In this document: positions 53,372 to 62,741 of the stretch, piece by piece
Position numbering within the stretch: position 1 is the stretch's first letter
Layout: each line of letters starts with the position of its first letter
Source of the DNA: JAITWN01 sp964581365
GTDB lineage: Bacteria > Pseudomonadota > Gammaproteobacteria > SZUA-140
Direction of reading: 5' to 3'
Assembly: GCA_964581365.1 (NCBI GenBank)
Contig: CAZOOF010000004.1
Location: forward strand, 31,863 to 95,862
DNA: 64,000 bases
Program-made: the position numbers and the translations under genes
The notes under the pieces: generated by a model
The model's input: only the letters and a program-made list of their open reading frames with translations
The model's database searches: none
Told to the model about the DNA's origin: nothing

Positions 53372-54118
53372 TCAACCCGAGCGATCCCTGCCGACGAATA
53401 TGGCCCAGCCCAGATTGTCACGATGAACGGTCAGATACTCGCGCCTGAGATGCGCATTCATGCGATGGAAGTCATTTCTCTCAGGGTGATTCGCATGATC
53501 ATGCATCCAGGCATCCGCAGCCTGCCAATGAAGACTTTCGTAATGATCCCAGTCCTGGACTGACGAACCGATCAGGCCGACCAGATGCATCCCGTCGCGA
53601 TCGAGCATATCAACCGTATCCTGTAGCGTGCGAACAGCCCCGCCCGAGAAAGCCAGTTCCGCCTCCTTCGGCAGCCGGGGCTTACGCGCATAGACATCGC
53701 CGATCGCCAGGACACCACCGGGGCGCAGATATTGCCGTATCCAGACGATCATCTGCTCCAGGCTTCCGATGGCGAACGATGCCCCTATGCAGAGACATAT
53801 GTCATACGCATGATGCGGACCCTTGAATTCAATCGCGGGCATCCGGTGCAGGGCGATGCTTCCCCTGAGCCTGGCATTGGCAATACGGGCTTCGGCCTCT
53901 TCGATGAAGACAGCGGATATATCGATCCCGTCCGCCTTGACGGCATGGCGCTCGGCGATCCGCCGCAGCAGCCAGCCTTTGCCGCAACCCACATCCAGAA
54001 CCCGATCCCCGTCCCTGAAGCCACAGTAGTCGATGAGCAAATCGAGCTTGTCGGCACTGGTCGGATTCTGCCAGGCATGGTTGCGCTCGACGATGGAGAA
54101 GTAATCGATGATTTCCAT
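53372..54118 (-). CDS. Class I SAM-dependent methyltransferase
   Basis: The 248-residue protein has motif I DRVLDVGCGKGWLLRRIAE, then GIDISAVFIEEAEARIANA, and YLRPGGVLAIGDV for motif III-like strands. The substrate is unknown. I use ATG 54118, which follows CCAGGAGGCC; the ORF extends twelve codons further. It is transcribed toward comM. It does not closely resemble UbiG or UbiE. Confidence 0.85.
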   Translation of the reverse strand: MEIIDYFSIVERNHAWQNPTSADKLDLLIDYCGFRDGDRVLDVGCGKGWLLRRIAERHAVKADGIDISAVFIEEAEARIANARLRGSIALHRMPAIEFKGPHHAYDICLCIGASFAIGSLEQMIVWIRQYLRPGGVLAIGDVYARKPRLPKEAELAFSGGAVRTLQDTVDMLDRDGMHLVGLIGSSVQDWDHYESLHWQAADAWMHDHANHPERNDFHRMNAHLRREYLTVHRDNLGWAIFVGRDRSG

Positions 54119-54174
54119 CCTGGCCTCCTGGTCTGCTGTCATCCCTCCGACCACATCGTCGGAAGATGCCTCTC

Positions 54175-54636
54175 TCAGAGCCGTCCCTCTCCCTCCATCC
54201 GGGTCAGCAGACGATCGAGCTGATCGGAAAATGCCTTGCGATCCGCCTGCGTCAGCGCGGCCGGCCCACCGGTATGAATACCGCTTGCCCGCAAGGTATC
54301 GAGAAAGTCGCGCATGACCAGACGGTCGCGAATGCTGTCCCTGGTATGACGTTCGCCGCGAGGACTCAGCACCTCGGCTCCTTTCGCCAGCGCATCGGCC
54401 GCCAGCGGTATATCGCTGGTGACGACGATGTCACCGGCGCTGACACGGCCGACGATCTCCTGGTCTGCCACATCGAATCCGGCCGGGACCTGAATGACTC
54501 TGATCAAAGGCGAACGCGGAACGCGCAGCGCCTGATTGGCGATCAGTGTGACCGGTATCTGCCTGCGCTCGGCGACGCGGAAGAGGATATCCTTGATCAC
54601 GGCCGGACAGGCATCGGCATCAACCCAGATCTGCAT
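54175..54636 (-). CDS. DUF188/YaiI family PIN-like protein
   Basis: The protein of about 153 residues matches the UPF0178 (YaiI, DUF188) family: [58 protein letters not shown] with a conserved Asp, and [19 protein letters not shown]. The acidic residues in a PIN-like arrangement suggest a nuclease fold, but activity is not shown. The start may be 54636 or the in-frame ATG at 54642; neither has a strong purine site. Confidence 0.87.
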   Translation of the reverse strand: MQIWVDADACPAVIKDILFRVAERRQIPVTLIANQALRVPRSPLIRVIQVPAGFDVADQEIVGRVSAGDIVVTSDIPLAADALAKGAEVLSPRGERHTRDSIRDRLVMRDFLDTLRASGIHTGGPAALTQADRKAFSDQLDRLLTRMEGEGRL

Positions 54637-54700
54637 GGTCATACACCCGAACAAGCAGCGGAACCGGTAGCCGTGCCCGAACGCCAGCCGGCCGCCGCCA

Positions 54701-54739
54701 TAAAACACAAAGGCCGCGCTTCGTATCGAAGAGCGGCCT
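54701..54739 (-). terminator. Intrinsic terminator of the O-methyltransferase gene
   Basis: AGGCCGC (54711-54717) pairs with GCGGCCT (54733-54739), continued inside by CTTCG/CGAAG around TAT. On the minus strand TTTGTGTTTTA follows. It lies within 25 bases of the O-methyltransferase stop. Confidence 0.8.
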
Positions 54740-54762
54740 CTGCGGTCCCATTGCGCGTCCTG

Positions 54763-55812
54763 TCAGCGCTTGTAGCCACTGACCATGATGAACGGGCTCG
54801 GCGGCGCCATCTGCTGCGATGAAATATCGGTGAAGCCGACTTCACGCAGGAAGTTCTCCATCTCGGTCGTCGAATAGGAGGAACCGGCCACTGTATTGAC
54901 GATCTGGTTGACGCCGATCAGGGCAGCGAGCTTGGGGCCCTTCTTGTCACCCCACAGCAGCTGCTCCTGGATCATGATGACGCCATCCTTATTCATGGAG
55001 TCATAGCACTTCTTGAGCAGCTTGCGGATGTTTTCCGGCGATTCCTGGTTGGTCATCGACGACAGCAGCATGGCGTCGTTGCCAGTGCCGAGACTGTCGG
55101 TGTTGTAGTCGCCCGGCAGCAGCTTGACGCGGTCCTGCATGCCGTACATGTCGACGACTTCCTTCGCGATCTTCAGGTTCTGCTCGCGATCCATCGCAAT
55201 GGCGTTGAGACCAGGATAGCGCTCGCAGAATTTCACGGCGAAGGTGGCGGGGCCGCAACCCACATCCATGAGCTGCTTCTTGCCGGTGAGATCGAACATC
55301 GAGGTCAGCACGTCCGATTGCGACAGGGCGCGATTGTGCATGCCCATCATGTAATTGCGGGTTTCCTCGTCGGTATAGGCCTGGTGCATGAGCGCCGATG
55401 GCCTGCCGGTCTTCACCACGTCGTAGAGCTTGCCCCAGGCTTCGTACCAGTTTTCGAACATGTATACGATACCGCCCTGGTAGAACTTGCTCGACTCGGC
55501 GAGGAAGGTTTGGCTGAACTCGGTATTGCGGAACACATCCCCATCGCGATCGAGAAAACCCAGCGACACCAGCGCGCTCAGCAGAGCGCCAAGGCAGCGG
55601 CGGTCCGACTCGGTCTCACGCGTCAGCGTATCGAGATCCTTGCTCCCATCGGAGAGGAGGTTGAATACGTTCAGGCGATTGGCAGCGTGAAGAACGCAGG
55701 AGTCCCAGTAGGCGGAAGCCACCTGCATGACCCGCATGGGATCCATGCCTTCCGGCAGATCCCACCCCCATTCGCCATCACCACTCTTCTTGTCACCCCA
55801 GGAATCAGACAT
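54763..55812 (-). CDS. Family 2 (HIOMT/caffeate type) O-methyltransferase
   Basis: The 349-residue protein has an N-terminal winged-helix dimerisation domain (about 25-105, MQVASAYWDSCVLHAANRLN) and a SAM-binding domain with QLMDVGCGPATFAVKF (motif I), AIAMDREQNLKIA and DGVIMIQEQLL. Relatives include O-methyltransferases of secondary metabolism and the bacteriochlorophyll enzyme BchU. It is richer in Lys, Asn, Met and Tyr than its neighbours and could have been acquired. A palindrome lies about 49 bases upstream of its start; the substrate is unknown. Confidence 0.85.
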   Translation of the reverse strand: MSDSWGDKKSGDGEWGWDLPEGMDPMRVMQVASAYWDSCVLHAANRLNVFNLLSDGSKDLDTLTRETESDRRCLGALLSALVSLGFLDRDGDVFRNTEFSQTFLAESSKFYQGGIVYMFENWYEAWGKLYDVVKTGRPSALMHQAYTDEETRNYMMGMHNRALSQSDVLTSMFDLTGKKQLMDVGCGPATFAVKFCERYPGLNAIAMDREQNLKIAKEVVDMYGMQDRVKLLPGDYNTDSLGTGNDAMLLSSMTNQESPENIRKLLKKCYDSMNKDGVIMIQEQLLWGDKKGPKLAALIGVNQIVNTVAGSSYSTTEMENFLREVGFTDISSQQMAPPSPFIMVSGYKR

Positions 55813-56193
55813 GGATATCCCCTGAATTTCTGCTATCGGCCGTCGCGCGCTGTAAAACGCTTGTTAGACATAACAAACCACGCTGGAATTGTCTATGAAA
55901 CGGCTCCTGAACCGCAGCGGGCAGCGCTCGCGCTCAACCGCCAAGCCGTTGATTTGACGTCCCTATCGCGTAGACGCCAGCTTGCTTATCGGCCTCTGTG
56001 CCGGTCTCTGCACCCCCTGGGGGCGGACTTCCGCAAGGATGGCATCCGGGATCCGGCCGTATCGCTCGATCCGGCCATCGCCCATTATCACGCCTGCCGG
56101 AGAAATCTGCACCATGAATGCGGGGGCAATGTGCACGCAGTCTCCAGTTCGCGGGACCGGGATCGACCTGGCGCCTCATTCCCCGGCCCCGCA
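55813..56193. other. 381-base intergenic region between the O-methyltransferase and a VOC gene
   Basis: No gene can be supported on either strand. A minus-strand frame of about 50 codons (starting at an ATG near 56115) has no ribosome binding site and no recognisable motif. The left end holds a perfect palindrome, and the region is otherwise ordinary GC-rich sequence. Both flanking genes are on the minus strand. Confidence 0.6.
55861..55876. promoter_or_regulatory. Perfect palindrome upstream of the O-methyltransferase
   Basis: TTGTTA-GACA-TAACAA (55861-55876) is a perfect 6+6 inverted repeat with a 4-base spacer, 49 bases before the start codon. The geometry suits a CRP/FNR- or LysR-type regulator. 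Confidence 0.5.
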
Positions 56194-56622
56194 TCAGAAG
56201 CGGATATGAACCGCCGACACGTTGCGCTGGGCCTCACCATGATAGACCGCTTCGATATTATTGCCGTCGGGATCGAGTACGAACGCGGCGTAGTAGCCGG
56301 GATGATAGGGGCGCTCCCCCGGCGCACCATGGTCCCTGCCTCCATGAGCCAGCGCAGCGCGGTAGAACGCGTCGACCATGTCACGATCGCGCGCCTGAAA
56401 CGCGAGGTGATGGCGACCAGTCAGCATTCCCTGGGCAGCCTCGCTGTCGGCCGTCGACACGAACAGCTCATCTGCCCAGAAGTAGCTGCTTCCCTCTCCG
56501 CCGATCGGGATCTCCAGCGCCTCCAGCACTGACTGGTAAAAGGCCCGGCTGAGCGCCAGATCCCTTACCACCAGTTGGATGTGATCGATCAGACGACCTC
56601 GATACAGTTCCTGTGTTTCCAT
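56194..56622 (-). CDS. VOC-family (glyoxalase-like) protein
   Basis: The 142-residue protein has the VOC module: LIDHIQLVVRDLALSRAFYQ, then FWADELFVS, HHLAFQARDRDMVDAFY, and FVLDPDGNNIEAVYHG with the conserved Asp-Pro-x-Gly-Asn-x-x-Glu. Metal ligands His and Glu are thus plausible. I use ATG 56622, which follows AAAGGGAGCC. The substrate is unknown. It is about 36 bases downstream of the acetyltransferase on the same strand. Confidence 0.82.
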   Translation of the reverse strand: METQELYRGRLIDHIQLVVRDLALSRAFYQSVLEALEIPIGGEGSSYFWADELFVSTADSEAAQGMLTGRHHLAFQARDRDMVDAFYRAALAHGGRDHGAPGERPYHPGYYAAFVLDPDGNNIEAVYHGEAQRNVSAVHIRF

Positions 56623-56658
56623 ATTCAGGCTCCCTTTCGGCGAATCGACAGGCGGCAA

Positions 56659-57198
56659 TCAGGAATCATCGCGAAGATCCTCGGCCAGGAGATCGAGCAG
56701 CATGCCATCGTGGTAGCTGCCATCGGCTCCACGCTCGTAGCACCGCATGATGCCGACGCGCCTGAACCCGGCTTTTTCGTACGCGCGAATGGCGCAGATG
56801 TTGTCGGCGGCGGGATCGACGGTCACCCGGTGATGACCACGCGCATCAAAGAGGAAGCGACAGACCAGCCGAATTGCCTCCGTGCCGTAACCCCTGCCCT
56901 GATGAGCGCCCGAGACGAACAGGTCTATGCCAGCGTGCCGGTAGTCGCGATGCAGCCTTTCCCAGCCCGCTATCCAGCCGATCGTTTCATCGCCCAGGGT
57001 GATGACGAAAGTGGTGACCCGCTCTCCTGCGCCATCCCCCGCGAGCAACTCGCGGCGATCGAAATCATCGTCGGGCTCAGTCCAGTAGCGGGCGATACCG
57101 GGTTCACGCAGGATACGCATGAGGCGCTCGAGATCAGCTTCCTCCACCGGCCGGAGAGCGATGCGAGAGCCTCGAAGCACGGGCGCCTGCTCGCGCAT
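56659..57198 (-). CDS. GNAT acetyltransferase, AAC(6')-like
   Basis: The 179-residue protein has the GNAT core: ALRPVEEADLERLMRI at the start, GIDLFVSGAHQGRGYGTEAI with the acetyl-CoA-binding Gln/Arg-x-x-Gly, and VTVDPAADNICAIRAYEKAGF. This arrangement resembles aminoglycoside 6'-N-acetyltransferases and siderophore acyltransferases. Resistance activity is not implied; most chromosomal copies have unknown substrates. The start follows the sdaA stop by two bases, so the two are coupled. Confidence 0.8.
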   Translation of the reverse strand: MREQAPVLRGSRIALRPVEEADLERLMRILREPGIARYWTEPDDDFDRRELLAGDGAGERVTTFVITLGDETIGWIAGWERLHRDYRHAGIDLFVSGAHQGRGYGTEAIRLVCRFLFDARGHHRVTVDPAADNICAIRAYEKAGFRRVGIMRCYERGADGSYHDGMLLDLLAEDLRDDS

Positions 57199-57200
57199 GC

Positions 57201-58580
57201 TCAGCACTCGGTAAGGCTGACCGCCAATCCGCCCAAAGAAGTCTCCTTGAACCGAGAAGACATTTCTTCGCCGATCTGCTTCATGGCGGCAATGCATGCA
57301 TCCAGCGGCATGAAGTGCTGACCGCTGCCGAGCAGGGCAAGAGATGCGGCAGCATGCGCCTTGATGGCCCCGAATCCGTTGCGCTCGATGCACGGTACCT
57401 GTACCAGGCCTCTGACCGGATCGCAGGTCATGCCCAGATGATGCTCCAGCGCGATCTCCGCCGCGTTCTCGACCTGCTCCACACTCCCGCCCCTGATCGC
57501 GCACAGACCGGCCGCCGCCATCGCAGCGGCTGACCCTACTTCACCCTGACACCCCACTTCGGCGCCGGAGATCGAGCTGCGATGCTTGATGAGTCCGCCG
57601 ATGGCCGCTGCGGTGAGCAGAAACTCGCGGATCGCTTCGGTGTCGGCGCGCCCATGCCTTACACAGTAGTAGAGCACCGCCGGAATGACGCCTGCGGCTC
57701 CGTTGGTCGGCGCCGTGACGACCGGGTGTCCCGCCGCATTCTCTTCACAGACCGCCATCGCATACGCGCACATCCAGTCGTTCACTGTCGCATCCTGCGG
57801 CGCGTTGCGCAGCTTTTCGTGCAGCGGACCGGCGCGCCGCGGCAGGTCGAGGCCACCGGGAAGCACGCCCGGCGCTTCGAGTCCGCGCTCCAGGCAGGCG
57901 CGCATGGCATGCCAGATGTCATCCAGCCCTTCATTCAATTCCGTCTCTGACATCACGACAAGTTCATTGGCACGCTTCATGTCGGCGATGGACAGACCGC
58001 TCTGTTCGGACATGCTCAGCATGGTTCGAGCGGAGTCGAACCCAAAGGGAAAATCTGTGTCGGGAAGCATGGACAAGGGGGCCACCAATTCCCGGATCCC
58101 CGCCCGCGTGCTGATGAATCCGCCGCCGATGGAGAAGTACACTTCGGCCAGAAGCACCTCACCCATGGCGCCGAGCAGCTCGAAAATCATGCCGTTGGGA
58201 TGCTCAGGCAGCGGCTCGCCCCGATCGAAAATGATATCGCGCGTTGCGCTGAAGCGAATGGGTCTCGCCTCGGAAAGCGCGATGCGATCCCTCGTCTGCA
58301 ACCCGTTCAGGAGCGCATCGACATCACAGGATGCCGCAGACCTGGGCGTATAGCCGTGCAGCCCCAGGATCACCGCCCGGTCGGTAGCGTGCCCCTTTCC
58401 GGTATAGGCCAGCGAACCCTTGAGCGTGCAGCGCAGTGAAACATCGCCGATATCGGGATGCCCGATGAGCCAGTCGCGCGCTCGCTCGATGAAATCCCTC
58501 GCGGCAACCATGGGTCCCATCGTATGTGAACTTGATGGCCCGATGCCGATCTTGAACAGCTCAAGCGCGCTTATGAACAT
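57201..58580 (-). CDS. sdaA: L-serine ammonia-lyase (iron-sulfur type)
   Basis: The 459-residue enzyme converts serine to pyruvate and ammonia. The N-terminal IGPSSSHTMGPMVAA is the family signature, VTAPTNGAAGVIPAVLYY is central, and cluster-binding cysteines lie in GAEVGCQGEVGS, MTCDPVRG and VPCIERN. It is a full-length single-chain SdaA type with a beta domain (about 10-150) and alpha domain (about 185-455). It starts an operon with the acetyltransferase and VOC gene. Confidence 0.93.
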   Translation of the reverse strand: MFISALELFKIGIGPSSSHTMGPMVAARDFIERARDWLIGHPDIGDVSLRCTLKGSLAYTGKGHATDRAVILGLHGYTPRSAASCDVDALLNGLQTRDRIALSEARPIRFSATRDIIFDRGEPLPEHPNGMIFELLGAMGEVLLAEVYFSIGGGFISTRAGIRELVAPLSMLPDTDFPFGFDSARTMLSMSEQSGLSIADMKRANELVVMSETELNEGLDDIWHAMRACLERGLEAPGVLPGGLDLPRRAGPLHEKLRNAPQDATVNDWMCAYAMAVCEENAAGHPVVTAPTNGAAGVIPAVLYYCVRHGRADTEAIREFLLTAAAIGGLIKHRSSISGAEVGCQGEVGSAAAMAAAGLCAIRGGSVEQVENAAEIALEHHLGMTCDPVRGLVQVPCIERNGFGAIKAHAAASLALLGSGQHFMPLDACIAAMKQIGEEMSSRFKETSLGGLAVSLTEC

Positions 58581-58675
58581 GAGGCCTCTGATACAGGGAA
58601 GTCATGGCAACCGAATACAGCAGCCGGTCGTGGACACGCGCCTGCTGGTCATGCTCCGTATCCCAAGCTGCTCGC

Positions 58676-59077
58676 TCATGATTCGGCATAGGTATCGTTG
58701 TCAAACTCGATGAGACAGAAGCCATGACCAAAGGGATCGGATAGCGCCACACACCTCGACCCGCGCCAGGTCACCACTCCGGTTTCCCGGGTGGCGCCCG
58801 CATCGATCGCGCGCCTGACCGCCGCTTCGAGATCATCCACCACGAAATCGGGGTGAATCGGACTCCAGTGACGCATATATTCGCGAGTCCGTGTGACCCC
58901 AGGCGCGGGCGGTACTCCCGCGGGGCGCATCAACAGGAAGATCGGACATGAAGCCCCGGTGAGTTCGGCGACGTCATCATCCAGCAGGCGGGCGAGCCTC
59001 AGGCCGATCGCCGCCGTATAGAAAGAGACCGCGGCATCCAGATCCGGAACGTCGATGTTGACGATCATGCCCATCAT
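58676..59077 (-). CDS. VOC-family protein
   Basis: The 133-residue protein has MIVNIDVPDLDAAVSFYTAA, the GLRLARLL turn, and ALSDPFGHGFCLIEF at the end with the conserved Asp-Pro-x-Gly. IHPDFVVDDLEAAVRRAID forms the second half. I use ATG 59077 with GGGGGTCG upstream; ATG 59074 is possible. It is not close in sequence to the other two VOC proteins of the window. Substrate unknown. Confidence 0.78.
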   Translation of the reverse strand: MMGMIVNIDVPDLDAAVSFYTAAIGLRLARLLDDDVAELTGASCPIFLLMRPAGVPPAPGVTRTREYMRHWSPIHPDFVVDDLEAAVRRAIDAGATRETGVVTWRGSRCVALSDPFGHGFCLIEFDNDTYAES

Positions 59078-59322
59078 CGACCCCCTACGGGGAATGCAAA
59101 CGACGAGCGGTCTTGTCGATGGAATGGAGACAGGTTCTGACTCGTCGCTGAATGCGCAGACCATCGCACTGCCTGGCTGACAACGCAAGCAGCCGCACCG
59201 AGGACTGTCTGGCCGACCGAAGGAGATCGTGAAACAGGCTGGCGTGCGGGCAGCGGTGGGAACGCGCGCTGAGCGAAGACCTGGGTGGGACATGAGGGAT
59301 ATTCCCGCATGTCCCGTTCGCA

Positions 59323-60213
59323 TCAGACGGAAAAACCTCTCGCGCGCAAAGCTTCCTTGGCCTCCAGCGCCGTCAGCGCCATGTCGAGATCGAGCTCCCA
59401 GTCGAAGGGACTTGGCGACTCAACTTCGCTGTCAACGTGGATGTGCTGCCACGGCTCGTCGGCATAGATCCGGACGATGCGGGTTTCGGCAATGCTGGGA
59501 GTGAGGTCGGGCCAGATCTCATGCAGCAAGTCCCGGGGACGCTCGATTGTCCACTCGGCGATCTGCAGATAATTGCCCGGCAATTCGTGAAAGGCCGCCC
59601 ACGTGCCTGTCTGCGGTCTGCCTGCGTCATCGCTGTGCTCGGTGTGCACGAACACGATGAGCTTCGGCCGGTGCGCGATGATCTGCGCGGTACGATTGAT
59701 GCCGGCCGGCATCCAGGCTGAGAAAGCGACATCGAAGGGACGATCCAGTTCATCCAGCGTCCGATCCAGGGGTTCATAAACTTCCGGATCGTAGAAGCGC
59801 TCGATCTGGTTGGGCTTGTCAGCCGGATCTCGCACTCCGATGACGCGCACGCCCTCGCGACCCAGCAGGCTGCCCAGGAACCCGTTGCGTCCATGTATAT
59901 CACATACCAGGGGATCATCCGCCACCTGCTTCGCACAGGCGACGATCTGTCGCAGTTCGGCGCGCAGAGGGTAGAAGTGCGCCACGGTCGGTCCGTGCGT
60001 GGCCGGATTCCGGTCTGGGTTACTGAAGATGAGCGCGTGCAAGGGCAAGCGAGCGATGCGCTCGGCAAACGGCGCGGCTTCGTTCCAGGCGGGGTGCAGC
60101 CGCTCCTGGAATTCGATGATGCGGTTGAACATCTCTTCAGTGAACGATTCCATTTGCCGCAGCTTTTCGAACTGCGGCGGAACCGGCACCTGCATGGAAG
60201 GCGGCTCCATCAT
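59323..60213 (-). CDS. Unknown protein coupled to hemE, possibly a decayed methyltransferase fold
   Basis: I do not recognise this family. The 296-residue protein starts with a helical region (about 1-60), then [20 protein letters not shown] (residues 103-122), which resembles the glycine-rich motif I of SAM-binding Rossmann folds, and [20 protein letters not shown] (about 160-180) followed by [15 protein letters not shown]. The C-terminal part is acidic. The two adjacent ATGs (60213, 60210) overlap the hemE stop, so it is translationally coupled to hemE. A role in heme metabolism is only a guess from this. Confidence 0.7.
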   Translation of the reverse strand: MMEPPSMQVPVPPQFEKLRQMESFTEEMFNRIIEFQERLHPAWNEAAPFAERIARLPLHALIFSNPDRNPATHGPTVAHFYPLRAELRQIVACAKQVADDPLVCDIHGRNGFLGSLLGREGVRVIGVRDPADKPNQIERFYDPEVYEPLDRTLDELDRPFDVAFSAWMPAGINRTAQIIAHRPKLIVFVHTEHSDDAGRPQTGTWAAFHELPGNYLQIAEWTIERPRDLLHEIWPDLTPSIAETRIVRIYADEPWQHIHVDSEVESPSPFDWELDLDMALTALEAKEALRARGFSV

Positions 60214-61292
60214 CGCCCCCCGCCCGGACCTGCGTGATATTTTGCGCTGAGCTCATGCACGCTGTCGATGAAGACGCGCACGTTCTCCGGGTCGATGCCC
60301 GGATGGATGCCGTGGCCGAGATTGAACACATGTCCCGCACCGTGACCGAAGCTGTCGAGTACGAAACCGACTTCCTCACGAATACGCGCCGGCGAACTGT
60401 AGAGAACGCATGGATCCATGTTCCCCTGCAGAGCCACCCGCTCGCCGACGCGGCGACGCGCCTCCCCGATCTCAATCGTCCAGTCGATACCGAGCGCATC
60501 GGCGCCGGTGTCGGCCATCGCCTCCAGCCACCCGGCCCCGCCCTTGGTGAACAGAATGACCGGTACCCGGCGCCCTTCTGCCTCTCGCTGCAGACCAGCC
60601 ACGATGCGGCGCATGTACTCGAGCGAAAAAGCATGATAATCGCGGGTCGTAAGCACGCCGCCCCAGGTATCGAAGATCATGACGGCCTGAGCCCCGGCGG
60701 CGACCTGCGCGTTCAGGTAATCGGTGACCGAATCGGCGAGCGTGCCGAGGAGACGATGCATCAGCTCGGGCTGATCGAACATCATGCCCTTGATCTGCGA
60801 AAAATTCTTGGTGGAACCGCCTTCTACCATATAGGTAGCGAGCGTCCACGGGCTGCCGGAGAATCCGATCAGCGGGACGCGGCCATGCAGTTCGCGACGA
60901 ATGAGTCGCACCGCGTCCATCACATAGCGCAGCTCACCTTCGGGGTCCGGACGGCCAAGCGCATCGACATCGGCAGCCGAACGCACCGGTCGCTCGAAGC
61001 GCGGCCCCTCGTTCTCGGCGAAGTAGAGCCCGAGGCCCATGGCATCAGGAATGGTAAGAATGTCGGAAAACAGAATGGCGGCATCGAGCGCATAGCGATC
61101 GAGCGGCTGCAGTGTCACCTCACACGCCAGTTCCGTGTTCCGGCACAGATCCATGAAACTGCCGGCCCGCTCCCGTGTTGCACGATATTCCGGCAGATAC
61201 CGGCCGGCCTGTCGCATCATCCATACCGGCGTAACATCCACCGGCTCCCGCAGCAGGGCGCGAAGCAGCCTGTCGTTCTTCAGTTCCGTCAT
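60210..61292 (-). CDS. hemE: Uroporphyrinogen decarboxylase
   Basis: The 360-residue enzyme makes coproporphyrinogen III from uroporphyrinogen III. The N-terminal [18 protein letters not shown] holds the conserved Arg-x-x-x-Arg, then [16 protein letters not shown] with the catalytic Asp, [17 protein letters not shown] and [16 protein letters not shown] near the end. The start is four bases after the gltD stop with GTGAGGAC. Its stop overlaps the next gene. Confidence 0.95.
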   Translation of the reverse strand: MTELKNDRLLRALLREPVDVTPVWMMRQAGRYLPEYRATRERAGSFMDLCRNTELACEVTLQPLDRYALDAAILFSDILTIPDAMGLGLYFAENEGPRFERPVRSAADVDALGRPDPEGELRYVMDAVRLIRRELHGRVPLIGFSGSPWTLATYMVEGGSTKNFSQIKGMMFDQPELMHRLLGTLADSVTDYLNAQVAAGAQAVMIFDTWGGVLTTRDYHAFSLEYMRRIVAGLQREAEGRRVPVILFTKGGAGWLEAMADTGADALGIDWTIEIGEARRRVGERVALQGNMDPCVLYSSPARIREEVGFVLDSFGHGAGHVFNLGHGIHPGIDPENVRVFIDSVHELSAKYHAGPGGGR

Positions 61293-61296
61293 GTCC

Positions 61297-62739
61297 TCAC
61301 CGGGGCAATACCGAGTGCCCCATCAGAAATTCATCCACCGCTCGCGCCGCCTGCCGTCCCTCGCGGATGGCCCAAACCACCAGCGACTGGCCGCGACGCA
61401 TGTCTCCTGCCGAAAACACCTTCGGAATCGAGGTGGCGTATCGATCCGTATCGGCAGCGACGTTGCCGCGCGCATCGAGCGCAACGCCGAGTTCCTCGAT
61501 CATACCCTGATGTACCGGATGAACGAAGCCCATGGCCAGCAGGACCAGGTCGGCCTTGAGATTGAGCGGCTGGTCCGCGAGCTCCTTCATCGTCCACTTT
61601 CCGGCCGCATCCTGGCTCCATTCGACGCGCACCGCCCGTAATTCCTTCACTTTGCCGTTCTCGCCGAGCAGTTCCTTGGTGAGAACACCCCACTCGCGCA
61701 CCGCGCCCTCCGCCTGTGAACTGGAGGTACGCAAGCGGTTGGGCCAGTATGGCCAGCTCGTTCCCTTGTCCACCGTTTCAGGCGGCCGCGGCATGATTTC
61801 GATCTGCGTCACCGACAGCGCGCCCTGGCGGATGGACGTGCCTATGCAGTCGGAGCCGGTGTCGCCGCCGCCGATCACCACGACATGCTTACCCTCGGCG
61901 GTAATGGCGCTTTCTGCCGGGACCGCATCGCCCGCCACGCGGCGATTCTGCTGGGTAAGGAAATCCATGGCGAAGTGAACGCCATCGAGTTCACGCCCGG
62001 GAACCTCAAGCTCGCGCGGGCGTTCGGAGCCGCCAGCCAGCACCACGGCGTCGAATTCATCGACCAGGGCGCGGACCGGCACATCGCGGCCGACATGCAC
62101 GCCGGTCCGGAACGTGACTCCCTCGGCTTCCATCTGCCGCGCGCGACGATCGATGAGATGCTTCTCCATCTTGAAATCCGGGATGCCGTAGCGCAGCAGC
62201 CCGCCGATGCGATCCTGCTTCTCGAATACGGTAACCTCGTGCCCGGCCCGCGCGAGCTGCTGAGCACAGGCAAGACCGGCGGGACCCGAACCGATCACGG
62301 CCACTCGCTTTCCGGTGGACTGCTGCGGCGCTTGCGGGACGATCCATCCCTGCTCCCATCCCTTGTCAACGATCGCGCATTCGATGCTCTTGATCGTCAC
62401 CGGCACGTCTTCAATATTCAGCGTGCACGCTTCTTCGCACGGAGCCGGACAGATGCGGCCGGTGAACTCCGGAAAATTGTTGGTCGACTGCAGCACCTCG
62501 AGCGCGTCATGCCACCGCTGGCGATAAACCAGGTCATTCCAGTCCGGAATGATGTTGTTGACCGGACAGCCCTGGTGGCAGAACGGAATACCGCAGTCCA
62601 TGCAGCGCGCGCCCTGCACGGCGAGCTCGTCGTCCGCAAGCGGAAGAACGAACTCCGAGTAATGATGAATACGCTGCTCTACCGGCAGGTAACCGCGGTC
62701 CTTGCGCTCGTACTCAAGGAAACCGGTGGGCTTGCCCAT
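61297..62739 (-). CDS. gltD: Glutamate synthase small subunit
   Basis: The 480-residue flavoprotein passes electrons from NADPH to the large subunit. The N-terminal cysteine clusters for [4Fe-4S] centres are in [14 protein letters not shown] and [31 protein letters not shown] binds FAD and [14 protein letters not shown] binds NADPH. I use ATG 62739, which follows GGGAGGG; the upstream open frame overlaps gltB. gltB-gltD-hemE form one operon. Confidence 0.95.
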   Translation of the reverse strand: MGKPTGFLEYERKDRGYLPVEQRIHHYSEFVLPLADDELAVQGARCMDCGIPFCHQGCPVNNIIPDWNDLVYRQRWHDALEVLQSTNNFPEFTGRICPAPCEEACTLNIEDVPVTIKSIECAIVDKGWEQGWIVPQAPQQSTGKRVAVIGSGPAGLACAQQLARAGHEVTVFEKQDRIGGLLRYGIPDFKMEKHLIDRRARQMEAEGVTFRTGVHVGRDVPVRALVDEFDAVVLAGGSERPRELEVPGRELDGVHFAMDFLTQQNRRVAGDAVPAESAITAEGKHVVVIGGGDTGSDCIGTSIRQGALSVTQIEIMPRPPETVDKGTSWPYWPNRLRTSSSQAEGAVREWGVLTKELLGENGKVKELRAVRVEWSQDAAGKWTMKELADQPLNLKADLVLLAMGFVHPVHQGMIEELGVALDARGNVAADTDRYATSIPKVFSAGDMRRGQSLVVWAIREGRQAARAVDEFLMGHSVLPR

Positions 62740-62741
62740 GA

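Noticed and set aside
55318..56532. 404-codon plus-strand frame across the O-methyltransferase, the gap and a VOC gene
   Set aside because: It lies antisense to two real genes and shows no conserved motif; the part in the gap is not supported either.
56659..57198. Aminoglycoside resistance gene
   Set aside because: Only the general GNAT pattern is seen; there is no mobile element or other resistance gene nearby, and the context is metabolic.
60234..61559. 441-codon plus-strand frame opposite hemE
   Set aside because: It is a reverse-strand shadow of hemE and gltD, common in GC-rich sequence, with no recognisable domain.
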